Assembly: GCA_965246925.1 (NCBI GenBank)
Contig: OZ251994.1
Coordinates: 4,037,115 to 4,101,114 of the forward strand
Reading direction: 5' to 3'
Length of the DNA stretch: 64,000 bases
From: JANPPS01 sp965246925
GTDB taxonomy: Bacteria > Pseudomonadota > Alphaproteobacteria > Acetobacterales > Acetobacteraceae
Made by a program: the position numbers and the translations under genes
Shown here: piece by piece, positions 29,522-37,517 of the stretch
How the letters are laid out: the number at the start of each line of letters is the position of its first letter
Position numbering within the stretch: the first letter of the stretch is position 1
Notes under the pieces: model-generated
Databases searched by the model: none
What the model was told of the DNA's origin: nothing
The model's input: the letters and a program-made list of their open reading frames with translations, nothing else

Positions 29522-29536
29522 TTGACGTTTACGTAA
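29522..29536 (-). promoter_or_regulatory. Likely MerR/LiuR operator
   Basis: TTGACGTTTACGTAA is an imperfect palindrome around ACGT-T-TACGT just upstream of the MerR gene. It resembles the LiuR sites described for proteobacterial branched-chain and fatty-acid degradation regulons. On the minus strand a TTGACC lies about 20 bases further upstream, so the palindrome falls within the promoter spacer, where MerR proteins bind. It probably mediates autoregulation of the whole operon. Confidence 0.6.
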
Positions 29537-29585
29537 GGCCTGACCCGGCCTTGGTCAAGCCGGCGCCGCACAGTATGCCTATCCG

Positions 29586-30140
29586 ATGCGAACGCGAGGA
29601 TATTTCGGCATCGGGGCCGAGGGGGTCAGCAAATCCGCCAACATGGGCGCATTGCTGCGCACCGGTCACGCGTTCGGCGCGGCGTTCTGCTTCACCATCG
29701 GCGGCGGCTGGGACGCGCGCGCCGGGCGGCGCGCGGACACGGCGGACACCCCGGCGCACGTGCCGCTCTGGCGGTTTCCGGATGTGCCCGGCATCCACCT
29801 GCCGCGGGAATGCGTGCTGGTCGGGATCGAGCTGCTGGACGACGCGGTCGACCTCCCCTCCTTCCGCCACCCACTCAATGCCGCCTACGTGCTGGGGCCG
29901 GAACGCTCCGGCCTGTCCGATGCATTACGCGCCGAGTGCAAGCACGTCGTAAAGATCTCGACCAAATTCGCCCTCAACCTGGCCGTGGCCGGCGCCCTCG
30001 TGCTGTATGACCGGTTGCTGCAGCACGGGCGCTTCGCCGAGCGGCCGGTCGCCACGGGCGGTCCGCCGGACCTCGCGGCCATCCCGTCCGGCCACGGCAA
30101 CCCCCGCTTCCGCCGCACCGTCCCGGACTGGATGGAGTAG
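29586..30140 (+). CDS. SpoU (TrmH)-family RNA methyltransferase
   Basis: A 184-residue SPOUT enzyme that 2'-O-methylates tRNA or rRNA. All three family motifs are seen: NMGALLRTGHAFGA (motif 1), YVLGPERSGLSDAL (motif 2) and KFALNLAVAGALVLYDRLL (motif 3), which together form the knotted SAM site. A polar tail of about 35 residues follows. The exact target nucleotide is not clear; TrmL-type wobble methylation is one option. It is divergent to the MerR operon across 77 bases. Confidence 0.88.
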   Translation: MRTRGYFGIGAEGVSKSANMGALLRTGHAFGAAFCFTIGGGWDARAGRRADTADTPAHVPLWRFPDVPGIHLPRECVLVGIELLDDAVDLPSFRHPLNAAYVLGPERSGLSDALRAECKHVVKISTKFALNLAVAGALVLYDRLLQHGRFAERPVATGGPPDLAAIPSGHGNPRFRRTVPDWME

Positions 30141-30199
30141 ATCGGCCGAACCGCCAGGCCCCGCTTGTCCCAAACCACCCTAGGCCGTATCTCTCCCCC

Positions 30200-30724
30200 A
30201 TGATGTTCAAACTCATGCTCGCAGCCACCGCCATCGGCCTGGCCAACGTCCCCGCCGAAGCGCAGAGCCGCGCCCATCCGCGGCCTGGCACCCCTCCGCC
30301 CCACCTGATCGGCCGGTTCGACGAGTGGAAGGCCGCCACGCACCAAGAGGCCGGGCAGCAAGTCTGCTACGCCTTCACCCGCGCCAACAGCTCCAACCCG
30401 GCGCTCCCGGGCCGCGGCGACGTCGTGCTCACGGTCACGCAGCGCCCGGGCCTGCGCGACGCGGTCGCCATCAGCGCCGGCTTCGCCTACCCGGCCAATG
30501 CCGAGGTGACCGTGGTGGTCGAGGGCACGTCCGTCCCGTTCTACACCGCCAACCGATCGGCCTTCGCACGAGAGGGCCGGGCCGCCGTATCCGCCTTCAG
30601 CCGCGGGCGGCAGGCGGTGGCGAAGGGGCCGGGGCCGCGCGTGGCCAACGTCACCGACATCTTCCCGCTACGCGGCTTCAACCAGGCCTACGCCGCCATC
30701 AACCGCGCCTGCCCGGCCCGGTAA
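30200..30724 (+). CDS. Invasion-associated locus B (IalB)-like secreted protein
   Basis: A 174-residue periplasmic protein with a signal peptide (LMLAATAIGLANVPAEA). The mature part follows the IalB pattern: QQVCYAFTRA, GDVVLTVTQRPGLRDAVAI, PANAEVTVVVEGTSVPFYT, AAVSAFSRGRQAV, and a closing TDIFPLRGFNQAYAAIN with RACP, whose cysteine can pair with the first one. Named from Bartonella, the family is widespread in non-pathogenic alphaproteobacteria with no known enzymatic role. It sits four bases before rlmN. Confidence 0.85.
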   Translation: MMFKLMLAATAIGLANVPAEAQSRAHPRPGTPPPHLIGRFDEWKAATHQEAGQQVCYAFTRANSSNPALPGRGDVVLTVTQRPGLRDAVAISAGFAYPANAEVTVVVEGTSVPFYTANRSAFAREGRAAVSAFSRGRQAVAKGPGPRVANVTDIFPLRGFNQAYAAINRACPAR

Positions 30725-30728
30725 CGCA

Positions 30729-31913
30729 ATGAACGCGGTCCTTACCGAGGCCGAGCGCACGCGGATCCTGGCCAAATCGGCCCTGTTCAATCCGCCTGAC
30801 ATCCAGCTGCCGGACGGCCGGCGGGAGCTGGTGGGCCTGGACCGCACGGAGCTCGCGGCCGAACTGGCGGCGATCGGCGAGAAGCCGTTCCGCGCCAAGC
30901 AGCTCTGGCACTGGATCTACCACCAGGGCGCCACCGATTTCAGCCTGATGTCCACCATCGCCAAGCCGCTGCAGGCCAAGCTCGCGGACCGCTTCGTGAT
31001 CGGGCGACCCAGCATCGCCAGCGAGCAGACCAGCACGGACCAGACCCGCAAATGGCTGTTCCGCTATCGGGACGGGCAGGAGGCCGAGACCGTCTATATC
31101 CCGGACCGGCACCAGGACCGCGGCGCGGTGTGCATCTCCTCCCAGGTCGGCTGCACCCTGTCCTGCCGGTTCTGCCATACCGGCACGCAGAAGCTGGTGC
31201 GCAACCTGGGCGCGGCCGAGATCGTCGGGCAGTTCATGGCCGCCCGCGATGCGTATGACGAGTGGCCGAGCCCGGCGGGCGAGACCCCGCGCCTGCTCAG
31301 CACCATCGTGCTGATGGGCATGGGGGAGCCGCTATACAATTACGAGAACGTGGCGAAGGCGATGCGGATCGTGATGGACGGTGAGGGCATCGGCCTATCC
31401 CGCCGCCGCATCACGCTCAGCACCTCGGGCGTGGTGCCCATGATGGACCGCGCCGGCGCGGAGCTGGGCGTGAACCTGGCCGTCAGCCTGCACGCGGTCA
31501 CGGACGATCTCCGGAACGAGATCGTGCCGCTCAACCGAAAATACCCCCTGGCCGAGCTGCTGGCCGCCTGCCGCCGCTATCCCGGCAGCAGCAACGCCCG
31601 GCGCATCACCTTCGAATACGTCATGCTCCGCGGCGTGAACGACAGCGAGGCCGAGGCGCGCGAGCTGGTGCGCCTGATCGCCGGGATTCCCGCCAAGGTG
31701 AACCTGATTCCGTTCAACCCCTGGCCGGGCAGCGCCTATGAGCCCAGCACCCGCGCCGCGCTGGACCGCTTTGCCACAATCGTCACCGACGCCGGGTTCA
31801 GCTCTCCAATCCGTCGTCCGCGCGGCCAGGACATCCTCGCCGCCTGCGGCCAATTGAAGACCGAGAGCGAGCGCGTGCGACGGGTTGAGCCGGCGGGCGC
31901 AGCCCCCATCTGA
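30729..31913 (+). CDS. rlmN: Dual-specificity 23S rRNA / tRNA adenine-C2 methyltransferase
   Basis: A radical SAM enzyme that methylates C2 of A2503 in 23S rRNA and A37 in tRNAs. The 4Fe-4S cluster motif is C142-x3-C146-x2-C149 in GCTLSCRFCHTG; MGMGEPLYNYENV and the C-terminal cysteine in DILAACGQL (needed for the methyl transfer) are present. Length 394. Its stop is six bases before the small DUF1674 gene, implying an operon. Confidence 0.96.
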   Translation: MNAVLTEAERTRILAKSALFNPPDIQLPDGRRELVGLDRTELAAELAAIGEKPFRAKQLWHWIYHQGATDFSLMSTIAKPLQAKLADRFVIGRPSIASEQTSTDQTRKWLFRYRDGQEAETVYIPDRHQDRGAVCISSQVGCTLSCRFCHTGTQKLVRNLGAAEIVGQFMAARDAYDEWPSPAGETPRLLSTIVLMGMGEPLYNYENVAKAMRIVMDGEGIGLSRRRITLSTSGVVPMMDRAGAELGVNLAVSLHAVTDDLRNEIVPLNRKYPLAELLAACRRYPGSSNARRITFEYVMLRGVNDSEAEARELVRLIAGIPAKVNLIPFNPWPGSAYEPSTRAALDRFATIVTDAGFSSPIRRPRGQDILAACGQLKTESERVRRVEPAGAAPI

Positions 31914-31918
31914 CTGCT

Positions 31919-32044
31919 ATGGACGATCAACCGAAGGCCAAGCCCGAGCCCCCGCCCCTCCCGAAGGAAACCGGCGGCCCGGCCGGCCCCGAACCCACCC
32001 GCTTCGGCGATTGGGAACAGAAGGGCCGCTGCACGGATTTCTGA
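31919..32044 (+). CDS. Succinate dehydrogenase assembly factor 4 (DUF1674)
   Basis: A 41-residue protein, easily missed because of its length. It is proline- and lysine-rich at the start and ends with the DUF1674/SdhAF4 signature: GGPAGPEPTRFGDWEQKG followed by RCTDF and a stop. The family helps to assemble the flavoprotein subunit of succinate dehydrogenase. It starts six bases after the rlmN stop. The C-terminal signature makes the assignment firm despite the small size. Confidence 0.88.
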   Translation: MDDQPKAKPEPPPLPKETGGPAGPEPTRFGDWEQKGRCTDF

Positions 32045-32079
32045 CCCAGGCGAGTGGATCGCCCGTCTGATCCCATGCA

Positions 32080-33066
32080 CTAACGGACTGCCCTCTCCAC
32101 CAGCCCGGACGGGCAACCCGGCGGCACTGGGGCCGCGGCCCGGATCAGTTCGGCCAAGGGCGCCTCCCCGGTCACGTCACCCGCGAGCGAGATCACGATC
32201 TCACCGACCCGTCGCGTCGCGTCACGTCCCGGGCAGGAGACGCTGACCCGGGCACCCGCACCGGCGCCGAACGCCTGATCGAACGCCGCGCGGATGTCGC
32301 CCGCCGTGACCGGCCCGCCGGTATGCTGCACGAACACGTCGCGCACGCCGGACGCGTTCACCTGCTCGGCCAGGCTTGCGGCGCGGTTGAAATACTGGTC
32401 CGCGCTGGCGCCGTAGCAGGTGCCGTGCACGATCCACTCATGCCGTTCCAGCCCGGATTGCGTGCCGGGCATGATGGCCGCCAGTCGCTGACGCGTGGCG
32501 GGGCCGATCGCCGGTGCCGGCAGTCTGCCCCAATCATGGGCGCGACCCGCCTGCGCCACCGCCCGGTCCACGCCGCAATACGCCCGGCCCCGCAGCTGTG
32601 GCCAGAGGCCGTGTAGGCTGAGATGCGTCGCCTCGAAGCTCTGCGCCGTCTCGCGGGCGCACTCGGCCTTGTCCGGATGCTCCCGGCAGAATGCCGGTTC
32701 CCAGCCGAGCGCCAGGACGTGCGTGGCCCGCGTGCCGCCGCCCGGCGCCGCAGCCGGCGTGGCGACCGCCGCACTCGCCGCGTCCGTCCGTCCGCAGCCG
32801 GCCGCCACCCAGCGCTGCCGCGGCTCGGCCCCTTCGACCGTAATCAGGAAATAGGTGGCGTCATCCTTGTTCTTGGCGGTCACGGGATAAGCGCGCCCGG
32901 GCTCCGTCATGACCCGGCCGGGATTCGCTTGCTGCCGGATCGACTGCAGCGCCGGGCAGGCCTGGCTCGCGGTGAACGAGCCGGCCAGCGGCACCTCGGC
33001 CCGGGCCGCCCCCGTCGCCCAGACTGTGGCCGTGACCGTGGCGGCGAGCAGGATCATGCGCATCAT
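32080..33066 (-). CDS. Secreted RNase T2-family ribonuclease
   Basis: A 328-residue exported endoribonuclease. After a signal peptide (ILLAATVTATVWATGAARA) comes an N-terminal region of about 85 residues of unknown role, then the RNase T2 domain with both catalytic sites: CAS I HGLWPQ (152-157) and CAS II HEWIVHGTC (209-217). Several cysteines would form disulfides. The longer opening from 33168 adds 34 residues ahead of the signal peptide, so ATG 33066 is preferred. Confidence 0.9.
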   Translation of the reverse strand: MMRMILLAATVTATVWATGAARAEVPLAGSFTASQACPALQSIRQQANPGRVMTEPGRAYPVTAKNKDDATYFLITVEGAEPRQRWVAAGCGRTDAASAAVATPAAAPGGGTRATHVLALGWEPAFCREHPDKAECARETAQSFEATHLSLHGLWPQLRGRAYCGVDRAVAQAGRAHDWGRLPAPAIGPATRQRLAAIMPGTQSGLERHEWIVHGTCYGASADQYFNRAASLAEQVNASGVRDVFVQHTGGPVTAGDIRAAFDQAFGAGAGARVSVSCPGRDATRRVGEIVISLAGDVTGEAPLAELIRAAAPVPPGCPSGLVERAVR

Positions 33067-33379
33067 TTCGGCCCCATTGCTGACCCCGGGCTTGTTCACC
33101 GATTGCGCGACGGTGGCAAGGGGGCCGCGCACCCCGATCGCCGCCGCAAGCTCGACCCTCATCGCCACACCACCCGCACCCGAGCCGCCCTCAACCGGAA
33201 CAAGTTCTCAGTCGTCGCCCCGGACTCGACCGGGGCCCCGCTCGCTTTGCCAAAGCTTGCGAACCCAAACCGGATAAATACCTCTGCACCCCACACTCAA
33301 CCGTGGTTTGCGGTTCTCGAAGATTCGGCCATAAGGTGCGCCAGCGTAATGGTGCGGCGGATACGCAGGAGGAGGCAGC
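33067..33379. other. Intergenic region between RNase T2 and the lytic transglycosylase
   Basis: This 313-base gap separates divergent genes and must hold both promoters. Apart from the palindromic repeat at 33211-33240 and a strong ribosome binding site (AGGAGGAGG) before 33380, I see no gene or RNA in it. Confidence 0.6.
33211..33240. repeat. Alphaproteobacterial palindromic intergenic repeat
   Basis: GTCGTC precedes a 7-bp stem (GCCCCGG 33217-33223, CCGGGGC 33230-33236) with loop ACTCGA. The sequence resembles the very common alphaproteobacterial intergenic palindrome with core CCCCGGACT-GACCGGGG. No T-run follows, so it is not an obvious terminator. Confidence 0.6.
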
Positions 33380-33823
33380 ATGGCGACGTTGGATTTCAAA
33401 ACAATCCGGACCCTGGTTATTGCCAATAATCGCTCGGTCAAATTGTCGAACGAGCTGCTAACCTGCCTGATCTGGAAAGAAAGCGGGTTCGAACCGGCCA
33501 TCAAGAACTCGGCGTCCACCGCCACCGGGTTGATGCAGGTGACGCGGGACGCGGTCACCGACGTGAACGCCAGCACGCCGGCTGGGGTGCACTACACCCA
33601 CGCGGACATGACAGACCCGGCGAAGAACATCCAATGCGGCTCGTACTACGTCGATATCCGCATCAAGCGCGTGGGCGGAGACGTGAAGAAAGGGATCGAG
33701 CGGTTCGGCACCGGGTCGGGCTATGCGGACAACCTGCTGACCTGCGAAATCTGCATGAAGCGGCAGCAGCCACCGAGCACCGATGACCAGTTGAAGCCCT
33801 GTCTGTTCGCGATCCACAAGTGA
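33380..33823 (+). CDS. Lytic transglycosylase (SLT-fold) without signal peptide, candidate effector
   Basis: A 147-residue single-domain protein. The SLT pattern is clear: catalytic E34 in LIWKESGFEP, TATGLMQVTRDA (48-59), and DPAKNIQCGSYYVDI. It would cleave the glycan strands of peptidoglycan. There is no signal peptide or lipobox, unusual for a housekeeping enzyme, and its GTGA end overlaps the next gene, a secreted inhibitor of the Ivy type. Small SLT or lysozyme-fold proteins delivered by type VI secretion look like this, and a vgrG island lies 18 kb away. It could instead come from a prophage or a conjugation system, but no such neighbours are seen. Confidence 0.75.
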   Translation: MATLDFKTIRTLVIANNRSVKLSNELLTCLIWKESGFEPAIKNSASTATGLMQVTRDAVTDVNASTPAGVHYTHADMTDPAKNIQCGSYYVDIRIKRVGGDVKKGIERFGTGSGYADNLLTCEICMKRQQPPSTDDQLKPCLFAIHK

Positions 33824-34248
33824 GACCTGTTTTTGCTGCCCTGCTTCTACTGCTTGCCGCCGCCGCGCCGGAAGGCTGGGGAGATTTGTCGCCGTGGGTG
33901 GGACGGTATCCGACGGATGGACGCGTCCGCTTACTCGACCGACCGGCACTCAAAGCAGGGCTGGACAAGGTATTGAGCCCTGCCGACCGGGACAATTTGC
34001 GCATGCTGACCAATGAGGCCCCTATCGAACAGATCGGTCCGTTCATGGTGATCAAGCAATGCATGCCGCACGACTGCGGCAATCGGCACGCGACGATCGT
34101 GCTGGACACGCGCGAACGGCGGCTTTGGGTCGGCTTGTTTACGCGGACGCCAACCGTGACCTCATCCCGCTGGTTCGGCACTAGCGATGTTCATGACCTG
34201 CCGCCGGATGTCATTCAGGGCTTCGAAGCCCAGCACGAACCGAAATAG
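33820..34248 (+). CDS. Periplasmic Ivy-type lysozyme/transglycosylase inhibitor, candidate immunity protein
   Basis: A 142-residue exported protein with a short signal peptide (FAALLLLLAAAAPEGWG). CMPHDC at residues 81-86 matches the CKPHDC loop by which Ivy inhibitors insert a histidine into the active site of lysozymes; Ivy also inhibits lytic transglycosylases. NRHATIVLDTRERRLWVGL follows as in the family. The gene overlaps the transglycosylase stop by 4 bases (GTGA), so the two are co-translated. This fits an immunity protein guarding the periplasm against the enzyme encoded upstream. Confidence 0.75.
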   Translation: MRPVFAALLLLLAAAAPEGWGDLSPWVGRYPTDGRVRLLDRPALKAGLDKVLSPADRDNLRMLTNEAPIEQIGPFMVIKQCMPHDCGNRHATIVLDTRERRLWVGLFTRTPTVTSSRWFGTSDVHDLPPDVIQGFEAQHEPK

Positions 34249-35100
34249 CTAACCCGCACGCCGGCGCATGGCGGCCGTTAATGTGTTTTCGAGCAAGCAG
34301 GCGATCGTCATGGGCCCCACCCCGCCCGGCACCGGCGTGATCGCGCCCGCCACCGCGGCGCATTCGGCAAAGGCGCAATCCCCCACCAGCTTCCCGTCAG
34401 CCCCGCGGTTGATGCCGACGTCGATCACCGTGGCGCCGGTCTTGACCCAGTCGCCCCGCACCAGTTCGGCCCGGCCCACCGCGGCCACCAGCACGTCCGC
34501 ACGCCGGCACTCGGCCGCCAGGTCCCGGGTGCGGGAATGGGCGATCGTCACCGTCGCATCCGCCGCCAGCAACAGCGCGGCCATGGGCCTGCCGACGATG
34601 GTCGAGCGCCCCAGCACCAGCGCGCGCGCCCCGCGCAGGTCCAAGCCGTCCAGCAGGATCATGCAGCCGCGGGGCGTGCAGGGCACGAGGCCGGGCTCGT
34701 TATTCTGCAGCCGGCCGACATTGATGGGGTGAAAGCCGTCCACGTCCTTAGCCGGGTCGATCGCCTCGATCACCGCACGGGAGTCCAAGCCCGGCGGAAG
34801 CGGCATCTGGACCAGGATGCCGTCCACATCCGGGTCCGCATTGAGGCCGGCCACCACCGCCAGCAGCGCGGCCATGCCGGTATCCGCCGGCAGGCGGATG
34901 GTCTTGGCCTGCAGCCCGGCCTCCTGCGCCGCGCGGTCCTTGTTCCGCACATAGACCGCGCTGGCCGGGTCGTCGCCGACCAGCACGACCGTAAGGCCCG
35001 GCCGGTAAGCCAACGTGGCGGTGCGGGCGGCGACTTCGGCTCGCAGCGTGGCGGCCCGCGCCTTCCCGTTGATCAGGCGCGCGGTCAAATTAATGACCAA
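34249..35100 (-). CDS. folD: Methylenetetrahydrofolate dehydrogenase / cyclohydrolase
   Basis: A 283-residue bifunctional enzyme linking methylene-, methenyl- and formyl-tetrahydrofolate. Landmarks: VYVRNKDRAAQEAG with the catalytic lysine, DGILVQMPLPPGL, PAKDVDGFHPINVGRL, VLGRSTIVGRPMAALL (NADP site) and TPVGGVGPMT-like TPVPGGVGPMT. It ends against the Ivy gene with no gap and its start overlaps yggT by 16 bases. Confidence 0.96.
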   Translation of the reverse strand: MVINLTARLINGKARAATLRAEVAARTATLAYRPGLTVVLVGDDPASAVYVRNKDRAAQEAGLQAKTIRLPADTGMAALLAVVAGLNADPDVDGILVQMPLPPGLDSRAVIEAIDPAKDVDGFHPINVGRLQNNEPGLVPCTPRGCMILLDGLDLRGARALVLGRSTIVGRPMAALLLAADATVTIAHSRTRDLAAECRRADVLVAAVGRAELVRGDWVKTGATVIDVGINRGADGKLVGDCAFAECAAVAGAITPVPGGVGPMTIACLLENTLTAAMRRRAG

Positions 35101-35399
35101 TTGCCATACGCTATACCGGTGTACAGCGTGAGAAGAAGCGGCCGGGCGACATAGTTTAGCAATAGGATTGCAACCCAGGGGCTAAGGTCAAGCCCGCCGA
35201 AATTGGGCAATACGCTTCGGATGGGCCTCAAAACAGGCTCGGTCACGCGATATAGAATGTCGGCAATCGTCCATACCAGCCGATTCCGCGTGTCGAGGAC
35301 ATTGAACGAGATCAAGGTCTGCACGATCGCAGCGATGAAGATGGCCGTGACCATGAAGCTCAGCACGGCATTCAGCAATAGATACAACCCAGTGATCAC
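35085..35399 (-). CDS. YggT-family membrane protein
   Basis: A 104-residue integral membrane protein with two hydrophobic segments: VLSFMVTAIFIAAIVQTLI and LDLSPWVAILLLNYVARPLL. PVLRPIRSVLPNFGGLDLSP between them is the YggT signature. GTG 35399 follows GCGGAGG and gives the normal length; the longer opening to 35486 is arginine-rich and not conserved. The family is linked to envelope and division functions but its role is not settled. It overlaps folD by 16 bases. Confidence 0.88.
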   Translation of the reverse strand: MITGLYLLLNAVLSFMVTAIFIAAIVQTLISFNVLDTRNRLVWTIADILYRVTEPVLRPIRSVLPNFGGLDLSPWVAILLLNYVARPLLLTLYTGIAYGNWSLI

Positions 35400-35511
35400 G
35401 TAGCAGGCCTCCGCTCTGCGGCGGACCCTACCGGCGCCCCGTCCCCCATGCAACCTATGCTGCCGGGTTGACAGCGTGCGGCTCAATCAGCATGTTCCGC
35501 GCCGGTATGGC

Positions 35512-35587
35512 GGGGTTGTAGCTCAGTTGGTAGAGCGCCTCGTTCGCAATGAGGAGGTCAGGGGTTCGATTCCCCTCAACTCCACCA
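35512..35587 (+). tRNA. tRNA-Ala (anticodon CGC)
   Basis: A 76-base cloverleaf with CCA encoded. The acceptor stem GGGGTTG pairs with CAACTCC (one G-U), the D arm has GCTCAGTTGGTAGAGC, the anticodon stem CCTCG/TGAGG encloses TTCGCAA with anticodon CGC, and the T arm AGGGG-TTCGATT-CCCCT is standard. It is not close to an integrase. Confidence 0.95.
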
Positions 35588-35597
35588 CGTCATGCCG

Positions 35598-36059
35598 TTA
35601 GCGCCGGTTCCGGATCGGCGGCGGCTGCCCCGGCCAGTCCACCACGTAATTATCGAGCGGCCCGGCCTTGCCCTCGCTCACCGCGCGGCCGCGCACCGAT
35701 ACGCCGGCCGTGTGGATCGTCTCCGGATCGCCGGACACCAGCGGATGCCACCACGCGAGCCCCCTCCCCTCCGCCACCCGGCGGTACGCGCAGGACGGCG
35801 GCAGCCAGTCGATCTCGGCCAGGCCCGCCGGGGTGAGCGACACGCAATCCGGCACGCTGTCCTGGCGGTGCGCATAGTCGGTGCACCGGCAGGTCTTGGT
35901 GTCCAGCAACTGGCAGGCGACGTTGGTGAACGAGAGCTCCTCCGTCTCCTCGTCCCGCAGCTTGTGCAGGCAGCAGCGTCCGCAGCCGTCGCACAGGCTC
36001 TCCCATTGCTCGTCCGTCATCTGCGCCAGCGGCGTCGTGGTCCAGAATGGGTCCGCCAT
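35598..36059 (-). CDS. YcgN-family cysteine cluster protein (UPF0260)
   Basis: A 153-residue protein with the cysteine pattern of the Fe-S/zinc-binding CxxCxxCC family: CDGCGRCCLHKLRDEET, LLDTKTCRCTDYAHRQ, DCVSLTP and WLPPSCAYRRVAEGRG. The second half contains LAWWHPLVSGDPETIH as in UPF0260. The function is unknown; in some bacteria a metal-dependent role is suspected. It ends ten bases from the tRNA. Confidence 0.9.
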   Translation of the reverse strand: MADPFWTTTPLAQMTDEQWESLCDGCGRCCLHKLRDEETEELSFTNVACQLLDTKTCRCTDYAHRQDSVPDCVSLTPAGLAEIDWLPPSCAYRRVAEGRGLAWWHPLVSGDPETIHTAGVSVRGRAVSEGKAGPLDNYVVDWPGQPPPIRNRR

Positions 36060-36080
36060 GCCAGGACGGTAGCAGCGCCG

Positions 36081-37448
36081 TCAGTTGGCGACCAGTTGCC
36101 TCGTCTTCAAATCGATCGTGACCAGGTCATAGCGGGATTGCAGCAGGCTGCGCACCCCGGCCTGATGGTAGGCGATGCGGAGCTGGTTGGTGTCGGCGGT
36201 GACGCGCAGGTAGCCGTAATTGTGATCGTCGTATTTCTCCAGCAGCAGGCCTTTCGCCTCCACGGCCGGGGCACGCTCGAGGTAGGACATGTCCGTCCCG
36301 TTTTCCGGCTCATGCAGGGTGCCGCCGCGGGTGGAGCGCACGAGCGGGTTCACGTTGTGCCCGCCATTGCCGCAAACCACGAAAGGCACCTCCCTCTCGG
36401 TTCCGCCCATGCTGATGGTGCGGGTATAACGCTGATAGCAATGGGCGTGGGCGGACAGAAAGGCGTGCGGATAGACGCCCACCTTGGCGCAGATCGTGTC
36501 GATATCGCGCAGCATGTCCATGCTACCGCTATGGTTGGCGTTCTGTGAGCCGGCCGCCGGCGGCGGGCTATAGGTGAACGAGGGGTGGTGCGTGGCGAGG
36601 ATCACGGCGCCCTGGTAGTTTTCCGTCTTGATCTTGCGCAGCTGCGCCTCGAGGAAACTCAGCTGGAAATCGGGCACGCCGGGCCAGCGGCCGCCTTCGC
36701 TGGAGATGACGCCGGGATCCTCGAGCGCGTTGCTGAACAGGGCGATGACGCGGGCGAATGGGAGATCGAGCGCGAAATAGACGCCGGGCAGCGTCATGGC
36801 GGTGCGGTGAAGTGACCCGGCTTCCGGCGTGATGACCGGGCGTTCGGCGCAGAAATTGCGCATAAAGATACTGAGGGGCTCATCGGCCGGGGCGGTGCCG
36901 GGGACGACGAAGCTGTCATGGTTTCCGGGAATGGCCAGTATCGGCGCCGGGTAGGCGCGGTACGGCTCGTAGAACTGGTCGTAGTAATAGCGGCTTTCAC
37001 CAAAGCTGTAGATGACGTCGCCCAAATGCATGAAGAACGCGGCACGGTTGCTGGCCTCGGTGGTCTGGCTATCGGTCGTCAACTGGTCGGCTACGCGGAT
37101 CTCATCGCGATATTTACGCACGTCCGACGCACCGGTATCACCGACCGAGTGGAACGTGAGCCGCCCGGCGGCCTTGATGGCGGCGATCACGGCACCGCCG
37201 CTGGGGCCGTAGATGTCGTTCAGGGTGATGACGGCGTCATCCGCCACGCGGGATTTCGGGAAGGCGACGGTCTGTTTCTTTAGCAGGTCGCTGATCTGGG
37301 CATAGATCGCGCCATCGGATTCATGCGGCGTGCCGAAGCTGGAGGGGTCGGACCCGGGAACCGGTTCGGCGAACACCGGGCCGATCAGCGCTCCAGGGCC
37401 GGCCGGGTTATGCGGTGGGACGTGAGGCTTGCGGGGACGTGTCGTCAT
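36081..37448 (-). CDS. Calcineurin-like metallophosphoesterase
   Basis: A 455-residue enzyme with all metallophosphoesterase motifs in order: SVGDTG, HLGDVIYSFGE, ILAIPGNHDSF, VILATHHPSFTY and FLSAHAHCYQRY, giving a dinuclear metal site. There is no signal peptide at ATG 37448, which has GAGAGA upstream. An N-terminal segment of about 95 residues and a C-terminal tail of about 80 lie outside the core. The substrate is unknown; GNGGHNVNPL near the end is shared by purple-acid-phosphatase-like relatives. It is not obviously part of the pentose phosphate operon upstream. Confidence 0.85.
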   Translation of the reverse strand: MTTRPRKPHVPPHNPAGPGALIGPVFAEPVPGSDPSSFGTPHESDGAIYAQISDLLKKQTVAFPKSRVADDAVITLNDIYGPSGGAVIAAIKAAGRLTFHSVGDTGASDVRKYRDEIRVADQLTTDSQTTEASNRAAFFMHLGDVIYSFGESRYYYDQFYEPYRAYPAPILAIPGNHDSFVVPGTAPADEPLSIFMRNFCAERPVITPEAGSLHRTAMTLPGVYFALDLPFARVIALFSNALEDPGVISSEGGRWPGVPDFQLSFLEAQLRKIKTENYQGAVILATHHPSFTYSPPPAAGSQNANHSGSMDMLRDIDTICAKVGVYPHAFLSAHAHCYQRYTRTISMGGTEREVPFVVCGNGGHNVNPLVRSTRGGTLHEPENGTDMSYLERAPAVEAKGLLLEKYDDHNYGYLRVTADTNQLRIAYHQAGVRSLLQSRYDLVTIDLKTRQLVAN

Positions 37449-37517
37449 CGTTTCTCTCTCGTTTCGATGGCACACTACTCGGCGCAGCGGCAAACAGTCA
37501 TTACGTTTTGATGACTA

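Noticed and set aside
33211..33240. The GCCCCGG/CCGGGGC hairpin as a transcription terminator.
   Set aside because: It lies between divergent genes and has no T-run; it fits a common intergenic repeat better.
35512..35587. tRNA-Ala as an attachment site of a genomic island.
   Set aside because: No integrase, direct repeat of the tRNA end or composition shift is visible nearby.
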